From: Channallabes apus
Lineage: Eukaryota; Chordata; Actinopteri; Siluriformes; Clariidae
Reading direction: 5' to 3'
Assembly (NCBI GenBank): GCA_030522415.1
Contig: CM060107.1
Location: 24,804,571-24,868,570 of the forward strand
DNA length: 64,000 bases
The translations under genes and the position numbers were made by a program. This document shows positions 1 through 10,077 of the stretch, one piece after another. Numbering within the stretch: position 1 is the stretch's first letter; every line of letters starts with the position of its first letter. Below the pieces are notes generated by a model. It ran no database searches. It worked only from the letters and a program-made list of their open reading frames with translations, and was not told the DNA's origin.

Positions 1-330
1 AGTTCTTGCAAGACCAGTATTGTCAAGTGCATTTGCAAAATCCGTCAAGCACCATACTGAAACTGGCTCTCATGAAGGCCATCCCAGGATGGCGAGACCA
101 AAACCTACCTCTGCCGCAGACGAGAAGTTCATTTAGAGTTATCAGCCTGAAAAATTACCATTATGAAGTCTTTACAGAGCATATGTAGCAGACACATCTC
201 AATATCAACTGTTCAAGGGAGATTAATGCATTTTTGGACGCCTTCAGCATTCCTTTATAATGTAGAAAGAAATAAAAATCAGTAACGATCATGGAGTTAG
301 AAAGTGACCCCAAACTTTTGAACTGTAGTG
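1..330 (+). mobile_element. Tc1-like transposon remnant, internally deleted
   Basis: The left part resembles the 5' transposase region of a fish Tc1 element (roughly 45-150: a stretch around GGCGAGACCAAAACCTACCT). The right end reads AACTTTTGAACTGTAGTG followed by TA at 331-332, a typical fish Tc1 terminus with its target dinucleotide. Almost the whole transposase between these parts is missing, so the copy cannot encode a product. It may begin left of the window. Family assignment is from memory. Confidence 0.6.
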
Positions 331-1206
331 TATGTCTCTGCTTCCCATACTTAATTTTTAAAACTCAACTGTCACATTGCTGGTAATATCAAACCGCATT
401 TTTACAAATAGTAGGTTGTTTTTAGTCACATCAACCAGAGATTAATAAGTATGAAAGTAACCTTTACAATTAGAACACAAAAAACGTCCTGTATGTAACA
501 AAGAATAGACAGGAGATAGAGCAGGGCCAAATGCCGTTGTGCCACTGGGGTGAGAGGTCTGCCAAGCACTGCAGGACACATGCCAACATTCTGGGATCAT
601 TTTCCTACCTCCATTCCTAATTTTACTCTGTTCAGCTATACGCAACCCTTCTTCAGCAGGGGACAGAGTCAAAACAGAGTCAAAACAGCCATTTTGTGGG
701 TGTTTGGGTAAGAAATTAAAGAAGAGGCAGTAGAATAAATTGAGAATTTGACAGGAGACTACTAAAGTTAAATAATGCTATATCAAAAAAGTTCCAGAAG
801 GATAATCAAGGTTTCTCTTTATCTGCGAGAAATTGTGCAGAAAAGATTAAATATGATACAGAATGACAAGAAGACCAGGTAAAAAGAAAAAAGAGCAGAC
901 AAGAGAGCATGAAAAAAATAGAGATATGTACCTTAGTGGACACCAGGGCATGAAGCAGAAACGGAATTGTACACAGTAAAATGCACCCTTAACTGTAGCA
1001 CACAGTTCCTGCCATGTTTCAACAGGCAACTCAGCCTAAGGACGCAAAAAAAGAAAGGCACGCGTAAAATATGAGAAAGAAAGTAAGAGATTTACTGCAT
1101 TTTTCTTCTGAAGAGCAAAAAATCTGATTTTATTTCTTTTATGATTAATATTGTGCTACAAAAAGGTGAATTGGATGACAGGCATCAACCGTCTATGTCT
1201 AAACTT

Positions 1207-1246
<40 letters not shown>

Positions 1247-1465
1247 TAACCCAACACATACATACAACTGTGACCTACACTGTGACACTCCACTCAATCA
1301 TCTATGTCTCTCTTAAGGGCTGCTGCATATTGTACACACATTTATAACCATGACAGGCCATAGTAATATACTTCTGCTGTGATAACTCATACAACGTACT
1401 CATTAGAAGGAAGGCCCATATGTCTTATTTGTGCTATCTCTCATTGAACGCACACATGTATTTAC
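331..1465. other. No gene recognised; AT-rich DNA with one (CA)n tract
   Basis: I see no convincing coding region or known repeat. Short open frames on both strands lack domain-like composition. A perfect (CA)n dinucleotide tract lies at 1211-1243. Confidence 0.5.
1211..1243. repeat. (CA)n microsatellite
   Basis: About 16 uninterrupted CA units are visible. Confidence 0.95.
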
Positions 1466-1803
1466 CCCCTTGAACTTTTCCACATTTTGTCACATTACAG
1501 CTACAAACATGAATCAATTTTATTGGAATTACACGTGAAAGACCAATACAAAGTCGTGTGAGAAGTGGAACGAAAATCATACGTGATTCCAGACATTTTT
1601 TTTTTTTTTACAAATAAATAACTGCAAAGTGGTGTGTGCGTAATTATTCAGCCCCCTTTGGTCTGAGTGCAGTCAGTTGCCAATAGACATTGCCTGATGA
1701 GTGCTAATGACTAAACAGAGTGCACCTGTGTGTAATCTAATGTCAGTACAAATACTGACATTGAAAAATGTTCAAGGGGGCCGAATACTTTTGCAAGCCA
1801 CTG
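1466..1803. mobile_element. Non-autonomous Tc1-like element (MITE-like)
   Basis: The segment has both end regions of the Tc1 family found at 34252. On the left is the subterminal CCTTGAACTTTTCCACATT. On the right is GAATACTTTTGCAAGCCACTG followed by TA. The transposase is absent, leaving about 340 bp. The outermost left TIR is eroded (TTTACCCCC in place of the expected GGCCCCC). Confidence 0.75.
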
Positions 1804-2039
1804 TATTTATAATACTCTTCTGAATAATATATTTGTTTTAATGAGTACCTAGATGGCTGTGAACTTAAAACAAATTAAGCTAAAATTGTACTCCTAAGCA
1901 CTGATGACTAGTCAGAGTTTCAGCCTAAAATGAGACTGAGACTTAAATATCAAGGCATGGATGTTAGCCTTCAATAGCCTTCATGAATTTTTATAAAAAT
2001 TTTATTGACTGATATTTTAATAAATCCTATTTAAATTTT

Positions 2040-3749
2040 GAGTATGAAATAATTTCAAATGACTTGTATAGCCGGTGTAGTCAGTAACATTGTGGACTTA
2101 ATTAATTCATCTTTGATGTCCGGTTGTGTTCCAGCTGCCTTTAAACATGCTGTAGTACAACCGCTGATCAAAAAGAGCAATCTGGATCACTCCGTTCTTT
2201 CTAACTTCAGGCCCATTTCTAAACTCCCCTTTTTATCAAAAGTTTTAGAAAAGGTTGTTTATAATCAGTTACAGGCACACGTTGATTTTAATGGGATCTC
2301 TGAAAAATTTCAGTCTGGTTTTAAGGCACGACATAGCACTGAAACTGCTCTCATAAGAGTGTTCAACGACTTGCTTTTAGCTGCAGACTCTGGTGATTCT
2401 GCCATTCTGGTTTTGTTGGACCTGACTGCAGCTTTTGACACGGTAGACCATGACATTCTTTTATCACGCCTCGAGACATGCGTTGGAATTAGGGGTTCTG
2501 TTCTTAATTGGTTCCGATCATATCTGTCAGACAGGAGTTTCTCAGTCCATCTAGGGAAGTATTCATCTTCAGTGTCTTCTCTTGGCTGTGGGGTACCACA
2601 GGGCTCCATTTTAGGTCCGGTTCTCTTCTCACTGTATATGCTTCCATTGGGGTCCATTTTCAGGAAGCATAAAATCGCCTTCCACTGTTTTGCTGATGAT
2701 ATTCAAATTTATTTGTCTATCCCAACAAATAGTCATCCATCTATTCAGACCTTATTGAACTGTCTCAGAGATGTTCAAACATGGATGGAGAGAAACTTTC
2801 TCACTCTGAACAAAAATAAAACAGAAATTATTGTTTTTGGAAATTCTAATCTCCTCAGTGGGTATGACGGTGTCATTGGATCACTGGAATCTTTTTCTCA
2901 TCAGTCTGCCAGAAATCTTGGGGTAATTTTTGACTCTGCCTTTAAGCTGAATGAACAGATAAGCTCAGTTGTAAGGTCCAGCTTTTTCCAACTTCGACTT
3001 CTTAGTAAAGTTAAGCACTATATCCCCCCTGAACAGTTTGAGACAGTAATTCATGCTTTCATCACGTCACGCCTTGACTACTGTAACTCGCTATATATAG
3101 GTCTCAGTCAGTCACAACTTCAACGGCTACAAGCCGTTCAAAATGCAGCAGCTTGCCTTTTGACTGGGAAGAGAAAACGTGATCATATTACACCCATACT
3201 GGCTTCCCTTCACTGGCTTCCTGTACATTTCAGGATCCAGTTTAAAATATTACTTCTTGTTTTTAAAAGCTTAAATAATTTGGCACCTGCCTATCTGTCG
3301 GAGCTTCTTGTCCCGTACTCCCCTTCCAGAGATTTGCGATCCTCTGATCATCATTTACTGCATATCCCCAGAACAAAGCTTAAAACCAGAGGTGGCAGAG
3401 CCTTTTCGGCGGTAGCCCCCAGCCTGTGGAACGGCCTCCCTTTGCAGTTGAGAGCCACCCAAAATCTTAATCATTTTAAAACCATGCTTAAAACACATCT
3501 GTTTTCATGTGCATTTTCCTTATGATTTATTAAGCTAGTTTTATTTTATTTATTACGATTATGATTATTTTTATTTTTATTTTATCCTATGGATTTCTGT
3601 TTTATGGTTTGTAATAGAGAGCGATAAATATTAAGTAGATACGCGGTATAGTACCTGCTGATTTATTGTTTTATACTTGTACAGCACTTTGGTCAGCGGA
3701 AGTTGTTTTAAATGTGCTTTATAAATAAATTTGATTGATTGATTGATTG

Positions 3750-3751
<2 letters not shown>
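2040..3751 (+). mobile_element. 5'-truncated L2-clade LINE (copy 1)
   Basis: The element consists of a reverse-transcriptase ORF, a short AT-rich 3' UTR and a terminal (TTGA)n tail at 3731-3751, the usual way fish L2 elements end. ORF1 and the endonuclease are missing because of 5' truncation. A long (TA)n tract follows directly. A second L2 in the same orientation begins about 235 bp downstream. Confidence 0.85.
2059..3525 (+). CDS. Partial LINE ORF2: reverse transcriptase and C-terminal domain (L2 clade)
   Basis: This is an uninterrupted 488-codon frame. It contains RT motifs in order: NFRPIS (about residue 49), AFDTVD with the first catalytic Asp (125-130), GVPQGS (178-183) and FADD with the catalytic Asp pair (211-214). 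An L2-type C-terminal region follows, with RLDYCN and LHWLP motifs and a final KTHLFS. In the family this enzyme copies element RNA at nicked chromosomal DNA. Full ORF2 would have an N-terminal AP-type endonuclease, absent here, so the start at 2059 is only the first ATG after truncation and the copy cannot be autonomous. It is unusually free of stops compared with its neighbours, which suggests a recent insertion. RT identity is secure; the clade is inferred from the C-terminal motifs and the 3' tail. Confidence 0.88.
   Translation: MTCIAGVVSNIVDLINSSLMSGCVPAAFKHAVVQPLIKKSNLDHSVLSNFRPISKLPFLSKVLEKVVYNQLQAHVDFNGISEKFQSGFKARHSTETALIRVFNDLLLAADSGDSAILVLLDLTAAFDTVDHDILLSRLETCVGIRGSVLNWFRSYLSDRSFSVHLGKYSSSVSSLGCGVPQGSILGPVLFSLYMLPLGSIFRKHKIAFHCFADDIQIYLSIPTNSHPSIQTLLNCLRDVQTWMERNFLTLNKNKTEIIVFGNSNLLSGYDGVIGSLESFSHQSARNLGVIFDSAFKLNEQISSVVRSSFFQLRLLSKVKHYIPPEQFETVIHAFITSRLDYCNSLYIGLSQSQLQRLQAVQNAAACLLTGKRKRDHITPILASLHWLPVHFRIQFKILLLVFKSLNNLAPAYLSELLVPYSPSRDLRSSDHHLLHIPRTKLKTRGGRAFSAVAPSLWNGLPLQLRATQNLNHFKTMLKTHLFSCAFSL

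Positions 3752-3812
<61 letters not shown>
3731..3812. repeat. (TTGA)n LINE tail followed by (TA)n microsatellite
   Basis: TTGATTGATT units at 3731-3751 are the 3' tail of the L2 element. About 30 TA units follow at 3752-3812. Confidence 0.9.
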
Positions 3813-3816
<4 letters not shown>

Positions 3817-3984
3817 TTATTTTTTTTATTTTTATTTTTTTACATCATTATCATAATTTATCTATTAGTTTATGACTGAATAAATAATCTATTAGTTATT
3901 TATTCAGTTTCCCTTGAATAAATCTGAAATTTCATAGACACCCAAAAACGCCATACCACAGTACAGTTGCTTGAAGCTTTGTTA
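3813..3984. other. Short AT-rich spacer between two LINEs
   Basis: The stretch is T/A-rich and holds nothing recognisable. Confidence 0.5.
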
Positions 3985-3989
3985 TTTTA

Positions 3990-4165
3990 TTAGGTAGATT
4001 ATTTGCCTTTAATGAATGGTTACAATCTTGGTGTCAACAACAGAAATAACCCTTTGTTGATAACTGGAATGTTTTCTGGGAGCGTCCTAGGCTCTACCAC
4101 ACTGATGGCCTGCACCCTAGCAGAGCTGGAGCAGCAGTCCTCTCTGACAACATCTCCAGGACACT
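3990..4165 (+). pseudogene. C-terminal end of L2 ORF1 (SGNH esterase-like)
   Basis: Read in the frame giving DNWNVFWERP then DGLHPSRAGAAVLS, this is the last third of the esterase-like ORF1 of fish L2/CR1 LINEs. The D-x-x-H pair (DGLH) is the catalytic Asp/His block of SGNH hydrolases. One in-frame stop precedes it (after QQQK). The N-terminal GDS block is not present in this copy. It ends with a stop just upstream of the endonuclease ORF, as expected for ORF1/ORF2 order. Confidence 0.7.
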
Positions 4166-4274
4166 ACGAACCATCTGACTGGCGGTAAGTCATACTGTAG
4201 ATTCCAATCACATTAGCCACATCACAACTCACCATACTGATAGACGCACACACATAGCTTGTCCTATAGAAATT

Positions 4275-5260
4275 GTGTCTGTTCCCCGAATAGTGAGAAA
4301 GAAGAATAAATTTGTTAAATTTGCCCGAAACAATCTGATAACCAGAAAACCAGACAAAGGCCAAATAAGTAATCAAAATCTACCTCTAAAGGTTGGACTT
4401 CTCAACATTAGATCCCTTGCGCCTAAAGCACTTATTGTTAATGAAATGATCTCAGATTATTGCCTTGATGTACTCTGTCTCACCGAAACCTGGCTTAAAC
4501 AAAATTAATATACAGTATTGGTCTGAATGAGTCTACTCTATCAGGATATTTCTATAAGCATGAGCCCCGTCTAACTGGTCGCGGTGGTGGTGGTGTCGCC
4601 ACTATCTACAATGATATACTCACTGTTACTCAGAAAATAAGGCCCAGGTTTAATTCAATTGAAGTGCTTATCATTAATGTTGCACTCAATGAAATACGTA
4701 ATTAACCCTTGCTATTTTTTACCCTGGCCACTGTGTACAGACCCCCTGGGCCATATGTCGATTTTCTTAAAGAATTTGGACATCTGTTATCAGACCTATT
4801 GGTTAACTCTGACAAAGTGTTGATAGTAGGAACCTTTAACATTAATTTAGATTATGCTAACGACGCTGTAGCGCTCGCATTTATGGATTTACTAAATTCC
4901 TTTGGGGTTAAACAAAATATAATTGGAGCAACTCACCGCTTTAACCATACACTAGATTTAATTATATCCCATGATATAGATGTCTCTAATATAGAGATCT
5001 TACCTCAAAGTGATATCACAATTCATCTCCTCCTGATATAACAGATTAGCTGTGTCTCCCCACGTTATCAATCTGTTAGAAGTATGAATCCGACTACTAA
5101 AGACAGATTTACAAGTAATCTGCCGGATCTGTCCCAATTTCTTATTAGACCCCTAAATGCAGACGATCTAGATGAAGTGACTAGCAGCATGGGCACTATT
5201 TTTACCAGTACATTAGACACTGTTGCTCCCATTAGATTAAAAAAGGTCAGAGATAAAACA
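4275..5260 (+). pseudogene. L2 ORF2 endonuclease domain, frameshifted
   Basis: Three frames together give an AP endonuclease domain of a LINE: LLNIRSLAPKA near the start, LCLTETWL (catalytic Glu region), a GRGGGGVATIY stretch, YRPPGP and an altered GTFN where the family has GDFN. The SDHxL motif is also changed (SDITIH). The domain nicks target DNA to prime reverse transcription. Loss of the conserved Asp in GDFN plus several frame breaks show it is inactive. Confidence 0.8.
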
Positions 5261-5268
5261 CTTGCAGC

Positions 5269-6960
5269 GTGGTCAACAGTCATACTCACGCCCTAAAGAG
5301 AGCAACCCGGAACCTCGAGCGAAAATGGAGGAAAACTAAATTAGAAGTTTTCAGAATCGCTTATAAAGACAGTATGTGCAGCTATAGACAGGCCCTAAAA
5401 ACTGCTAGGACCGAGCATCTTAGCCAACTGATAGCAAGAAACCAAAACAATCCCAGGTTCTTATTTAGTACAGGGGCTCGCCTAACAAAACCTAAGATGC
5501 CCGCAGAGAGTATCCCATCACAGTTTAGAAGTGAAGACTTTATGGACTTCTTTAATGAAAAAATCAATAGTACCAGGAAGAAAATAACGGAGGTTCAACC
5601 TCTAATAGTATTTCACGATCCAGTTCAGCCTATAGCTCCACATTTAGATTTTCAGAGTTTTACAGGTATAGGACAGGAAGAGCTGTATAAACTTATTGCC
5701 TGTTAGACCCAATCCCAACCAGATTTTTAAAAGAAGTGATGGTTTCGGTTGGAGAGCCACTTCTAAACATTATTAATTCCTCATTATATCTAGGTCATGT
5801 CCCTAAACCTTTCAAGTTGGCAGTTATTAAGCCACTTCTAAAAAATCAAATTTGGACGTGAATGAAATGACAAATTACAAACCTTCCGTTCATTTAAAAA
5901 ATATTAGAAAAAGTTGTATCAGCTCAAATATGCACATTCTTGCAGGAAAACAACATCCTTGAAGAATTTCAGTCAGGTTTTAGGCCCCATCATCAGTATA
6001 GAAACTGCACTAGTTAAGATTGCAAACGACTTGTTTTTAGCTTCAGACCAAGGCTGCATCTCAATACTAGTCTTACTTGATCTTAGTGCTGCAATCGACA
6101 CTGTAGATCATAATATTCTCATAGATCGCTTAAAAAAAATCACATGGGTATTCAGGGACAGGCATTAAAATGGTTTAGATCATACCTGTCTGATCGATAT
6201 CATTTTGTAGATCTGAATGGAGAACCGTCAGTTTTAGGACCTCTGCTGTTCTCAATATACATGCTTCCCTTGGGTAACATCATTAGAAGACATGGGATTA
6301 GTTTCCATTGTTATACTGATGATACCCAAGTTACCTAACTACCTCTAGATTAACTGAGTGTGTCCAGGACATAAAAGATTGGATGACCAATAACTTTCTT
6401 TTACTGAATTCAGATAAGACTGAGATATTACTTATCGGCCCAAAAACCAGCACACAACAGCTTTCACAATTCAGCCTGCATTTAGAAGGATGTACTGTTA
6501 CTACCAGCTCGACAGTAAAAGACCTGGGCGTAATATTAGACGGTAACTTGTCCTTTGAAAATCACATTTCAAATATCACAAAAACAGCCTTTTTCCATCT
6601 TAGAAATATTGCCAAACTTAGGAGCATCTTAACCGTATCTGATGCAGAAAAGCTAGTTCATGCATTCATGACCTCCAGACTGGACTATTGTAATGCATTA
6701 TTAGGTGGTTGTCCTGCATCCTCAATAAACAAGCTTCAGTTAGTCCAAAATGCAGCCGCCAGGGTTCTCACTAGATCAAGAAAATATGATCATATAACCC
6801 CAATATTATCATCTCTGCACTGCCTACCCTGTTCAGTTTAGAATAAATTACAAAATAGTACATACAAGGCTTTAAATGGTTTAGCTCCCACATACTTAAC
6901 CAGTCTTCTGATAATCCAACATGCGCCTTAAGATCACAAAACTGGTTTCCCAGTTCAAAA
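5269..6960 (+). pseudogene. L2 ORF2 linker, reverse transcriptase and C-terminus, broken
   Basis: The linker (RATRNLERKWRKTKLEV) leads into RT blocks spread over at least four frame segments. AIDTVD replaces AFDTVD (about 6090) and YTDD replaces YADD (about 6311), so the catalytic core is mutated as well as frameshifted. A small deletion removes sequence around the GVPQG motif (about 6230). The C-terminal region (6383-6841) is the best preserved and closely matches the copy at 52253. It encoded the element's polymerase and is not functional now. Confidence 0.85.
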
Positions 6961-7449
6961 GTAGACTCAAGACGCATCTTTTTAATCTGGCATACATGTA
7001 ACTCATCCCATAACCTCATACTCCTACTGTATCCTGAATGGCAACTACGCTAATTCTCTCCATCTGTTCTGTATTTTTCTACCCATCCCGAGGCATCGGG
7101 AGATTGTGCCAGCTTCAGTAGACAAAGGCCGACCCTGCGAGGTTCCTGAGGCATCCAGAGATGGACCAGTTCCAGCTGGATTCAGCTTTATGATGGTTGG
7201 AGCTACACATGTTGCTCCTGGGCTTCCAGTGATCCAGACCTCATCTGCCCTCTGCACCTACTGACTCGTCCCTGTGCTGAACTGGACTTCATGTGAATTT
7301 AAAGAACTTTTGTCATATTGAACTTTCACCTGCACAACACACGTGATGTTATAAAATTTCCATCTGTTATCACCCAAATGCGGATGGGTTCTCTGTTGAG
7401 TCTGGTTCCTCTCAAGCTTTCTTCCTATTGCCATTTCAGGGAGTTTTTC

Positions 7450-7494
7450 AATTCAATTTTATTTATATAGCGCTTTTAACAATGGTCAATGGCA
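7450..7494 (-). mobile_element. 45-bp L2 3'-tail insertion, antisense, nested
   Basis: This is the reverse complement of the extreme L2 3' end (AATTCAATTTTATTTATATA...). It lies inside the 3' UTR of copy 2 and is flanked by the duplicated hexamer TTTTTC (7444-7449 and 7495-7500). The sister copy at 53945-53965 is uninterrupted at the same place. Confidence 0.75.
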
Positions 7495-7769
7495 TTTTTC
7501 CTTGCCACCGACGCCGTCACCCTTGGCTTGCTCATCAGAGACATTTCATTCATTCATTCATCTCATTATTATCTAGACACATTTTTCTCACACATGCACA
7601 CTTCCAAATATTTTCTTTTCTAAAAAATTTTTTCTTTCATTTTTGTAAATTTTCTTTCATTTTTGTGAAGCTGCTTTAAGACAATGACCATTGTTAAAAG
7701 CGCTATATAAATAAAAGTGAATTGAATTGAATTCAAACTTATAAAGCTGAACATGAGTCATATCTAACT

Positions 7770-8065
7770 CTCACTCACTCATCTTCTATATCGCTTTATG
7801 TATTCAGGGTCATGGGGACCTGGAGCCTATCCCAGGAGACATAAAGCACAAGGCAGGGTACACCCAAATCCATCGCAGAGCACACAAATACATGCCAATT
7901 AGCCTAACCTGCATATATTTGGACTGTGGGAGGAAACCAACCAACCGCAGGGAGAACATGCAAACTCTATGCACACAGAGACGGGAATCAAGCCTGCCTG
8001 GGAATCAAACCCAGACCCTGGAGGTGCAAGGCGACAGTGCTAACCACTAGACCACCGTGCAGCCC
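7770..8065 (-). mobile_element. tRNA-derived SINE, antisense
   Basis: Read on the minus strand it starts with a tRNA-like head (GGTGGTCTAGTGGTTAGCAC, box A) and a GGGTTTGATTC box B. A conserved body follows (TTTCCTCCCACAGTCCAAAT; CTAATTGGCATG). The 3' end (plus-strand CACTCACTCATC) is a short tandem repeat. A longer copy of the same family is at 50088-50445. Confidence 0.75.
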
Positions 8066-8190
8066 TTCATACTGTATCTACCACTCATTCACATGTCTCT
8101 CATATAATAACCTGTTCTATTCATCCTTTGTCTGGTAAGAGACAATTTACAGTATGATTTGAAGGGAAAGGTGAATTAGGGTCAAAATAA

Positions 8191-8822
8191 ATGTTAACTC
8201 TCAGGGAGCACGCTAAGGCTAGCCCACCGAAGCACACCTCCTCTGTGCTTCACGTTTCTAACAGGTTTGCTCTCCCCAGTGATGCACCCTCTGAGAAACC
8301 TGAAAGAGCTCTGGTTATAGGAGACTCTACACTGAGGCACGTAAAATTAGCTAGGCCTTTAGGGGTGGCAGTGGTTAGGTGTATCCCGGGAGCCAGAGCT
8401 TCGGACATAGCAGGTAATCTTAGGGATCTAGAACAGCATACGTTGTCTAAGATAGTGGTACATGCTGGAGTGAACGATATATGCCTTCATCAGTCAGAGG
8501 TTAGTAAGGGTAGCTTTACGTTACGTTTATACGTTTACGTTTAAAGTTTAAACTAGCGAAGTCGATGTGCGACGAAGTAGTATGCTCTGGTCCCATCTCA
8601 ATGCAGTGTGGCGACATAGCTTACAGCAGGTTATGGTCGCTGAATCGCTGGATGTCCAGGTGGTGCTCCGAAAATAATGTGGGCTTCATATACAATTGGA
8701 AGACCTTTGAGGGCAAAGCTGGCCTGTTAGGGCGGGACAGTGTCCATACCACTCGGGAAGGTGCTGCTCTTCTTTCCTGTACTATAGCTCATAGTTTTAG
8801 AAGAGGCCTAGTTAATTGGTGA
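8191..8822 (+). pseudogene. L2 ORF1 with SGNH/GDSL-like esterase domain
   Basis: Two frames cover an esterase-type ORF1. The first (8191-8541) has ALVIGDSTLRHV, whose GDS holds the nucleophile Ser, and HAGVNDI, the GxND block. The second (8565-8822) has WMSRWCSENNVGFIYNW and GRDSVHTTREGAALL, the D-x-x-H catalytic block. Such ORF1 proteins are known in CR1/L2 LINEs of fish and are thought to bind lipid and chaperone element RNA. The frame change lies at about 8520-8560, in a slippage-like stretch (ACGTTACGTTTATACGTTTA). The original start codon is not obvious; 8191 is the first in-frame ATG or near-start. Confidence 0.78.
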
Positions 8823-9029
8823 CAATCCAGAGCCCAGGCCAGGGAGCAGACAGACAGGCTAAACGAACCGTCTGCTAGCTGCATAGAGTCGTCACTCAGG
8901 GTTCACTATATTGAGACTGTGTCTGTTCCCCGAGCTAAGCAAAAATGTAGAAAGCCTCAGAAAGTCTGTTTCAGTAAATTAATTAATATACAGACAAAAA
9001 ATTCAAAACACAGCCAGCACCACGGACCT

Positions 9030-9085
9030 GAAGCTAGGACTGTTAAATATTAGATCTCGCGCATCTAAAGCAGTTATTGTTAAGT
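9030..9085 (+). pseudogene. First residues of L2 endonuclease (copy 3)
   Basis: LKLGLLNIRSRASKAVIVK is the N-terminus of the AP-type endonuclease seen in copy 2 (4395-4440). It stops abruptly at about 9085, where a TIR transposon is inserted. The domain resumes at about 18330. Confidence 0.75.
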
Positions 9086-9214
9086 GCAGTAAGTAAGACA
9101 AGCAAAGATTTTTTAAATCTTGGAAAACTAACAAGTCTTGGTTTACGAGTACCGAGTATCATGTATTACACATGCGCTTCTTGTTTTGACGCCGAGCGTC
9201 ACGTGATCACAACT

Positions 9215-10077
9215 GAGCCAACGATTCTCTCTCTTGTGCTGCTGTGGGTAATCGTCTCCTGTGCTGGGTCTTAGTGCGCGTCTCTTACTGGTATAATCAA
9301 CATCTGTGCATGCCTGTACTGTTTACTATAACACTGTGACCAAGTGTGTGCACGTAAAACATATTTTATTTTGTGTCTGTATGCGTGTGTGTACAGCGCG
9401 CGTGATTAATAAAGCAAAGGCAAGTCTTATTAGAGAAGTTAAAAATCCATTTTCACTCTGTGTCAGCCTGCTATTTGTGTTTGTGTGCGCGTGTGTCAAT
9501 TGGACAACGTTCCACACACACATCACTCTTTCTCCTACACTGCTCTGTCACGAGTCTTTTCTTTTTTTTTCCACTATAATTTTTATTGCTTTTTTAGTAT
9601 CGTTACAATCAAATACAATTATCCAATTAACAGAAAAGGTTAATTTGAGTCAGAAATGACATGCCATTTCAATAAACAAACAAAAGTCTAAGGAGTGAGA
9701 GAAAAAATTAACACAAAAAAAAGGGGGGGGGGACAAGTAAATGAACAAAATTAATTTCTTAAACACATAAGAACAGAGCCTGTGGTGAGAATACTGTAAA
9801 AAGTAAAAACATGGTGCGTACAAAAGAGAAAGACAACTGGGTATAAGAGAATAGGTACAATTGACATACAGTGGTGTGAAAAACTATTTGCCCCCCTCCT
9901 GATTTCTTATTCTTTTGCATGTTTGTCACACAAAATGTTTCTGATCATCAAACACATTTAACTATTAGTCAAAGATAACACAAGTAAACACAAAATGCAG
10001 TTTTTAAATGAGGGGTTTTATTATTTAGGGAGAAAAAAAATCCAAACCTACATGGCCCTGTGTGAAAAAGTAATTGC
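9215..10077 (+). repeat. Left arm of a ~0.87-kb inverted repeat
   Basis: The arm runs from GAGCCAACGATTCTCTC through the TIR-transposon fragment, the L1 3' end with its A-tail and the terminal repeat of Tc1 copy A. The same sequence occurs inverted at 13199-14087. Similarity stops sharply at GAGCC on the left. Confidence 0.88.

Larger units (their letters stand above)
3985..7735 (+). mobile_element. Near full-length but decayed L2-clade LINE (copy 2)
   Basis: In order the element shows the C-terminal end of ORF1 (3990-4165), an AP-type endonuclease (4275-5040), a linker, a reverse transcriptase (5700-6960) and a long 3' UTR ending in (TTGAA)-type repeats at about 7715-7735. Frameshifts and stops break every domain. 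Its 3' UTR closely matches the L2 copy at 52198-54176, so the two are the same subfamily. A 45-bp piece of another L2 tail is nested at 7450-7494. Confidence 0.85.

Noticed and set aside
442..1029. Two short minus-strand frames near the window start
   Set aside because: No recognisable motifs; probably chance ORFs.
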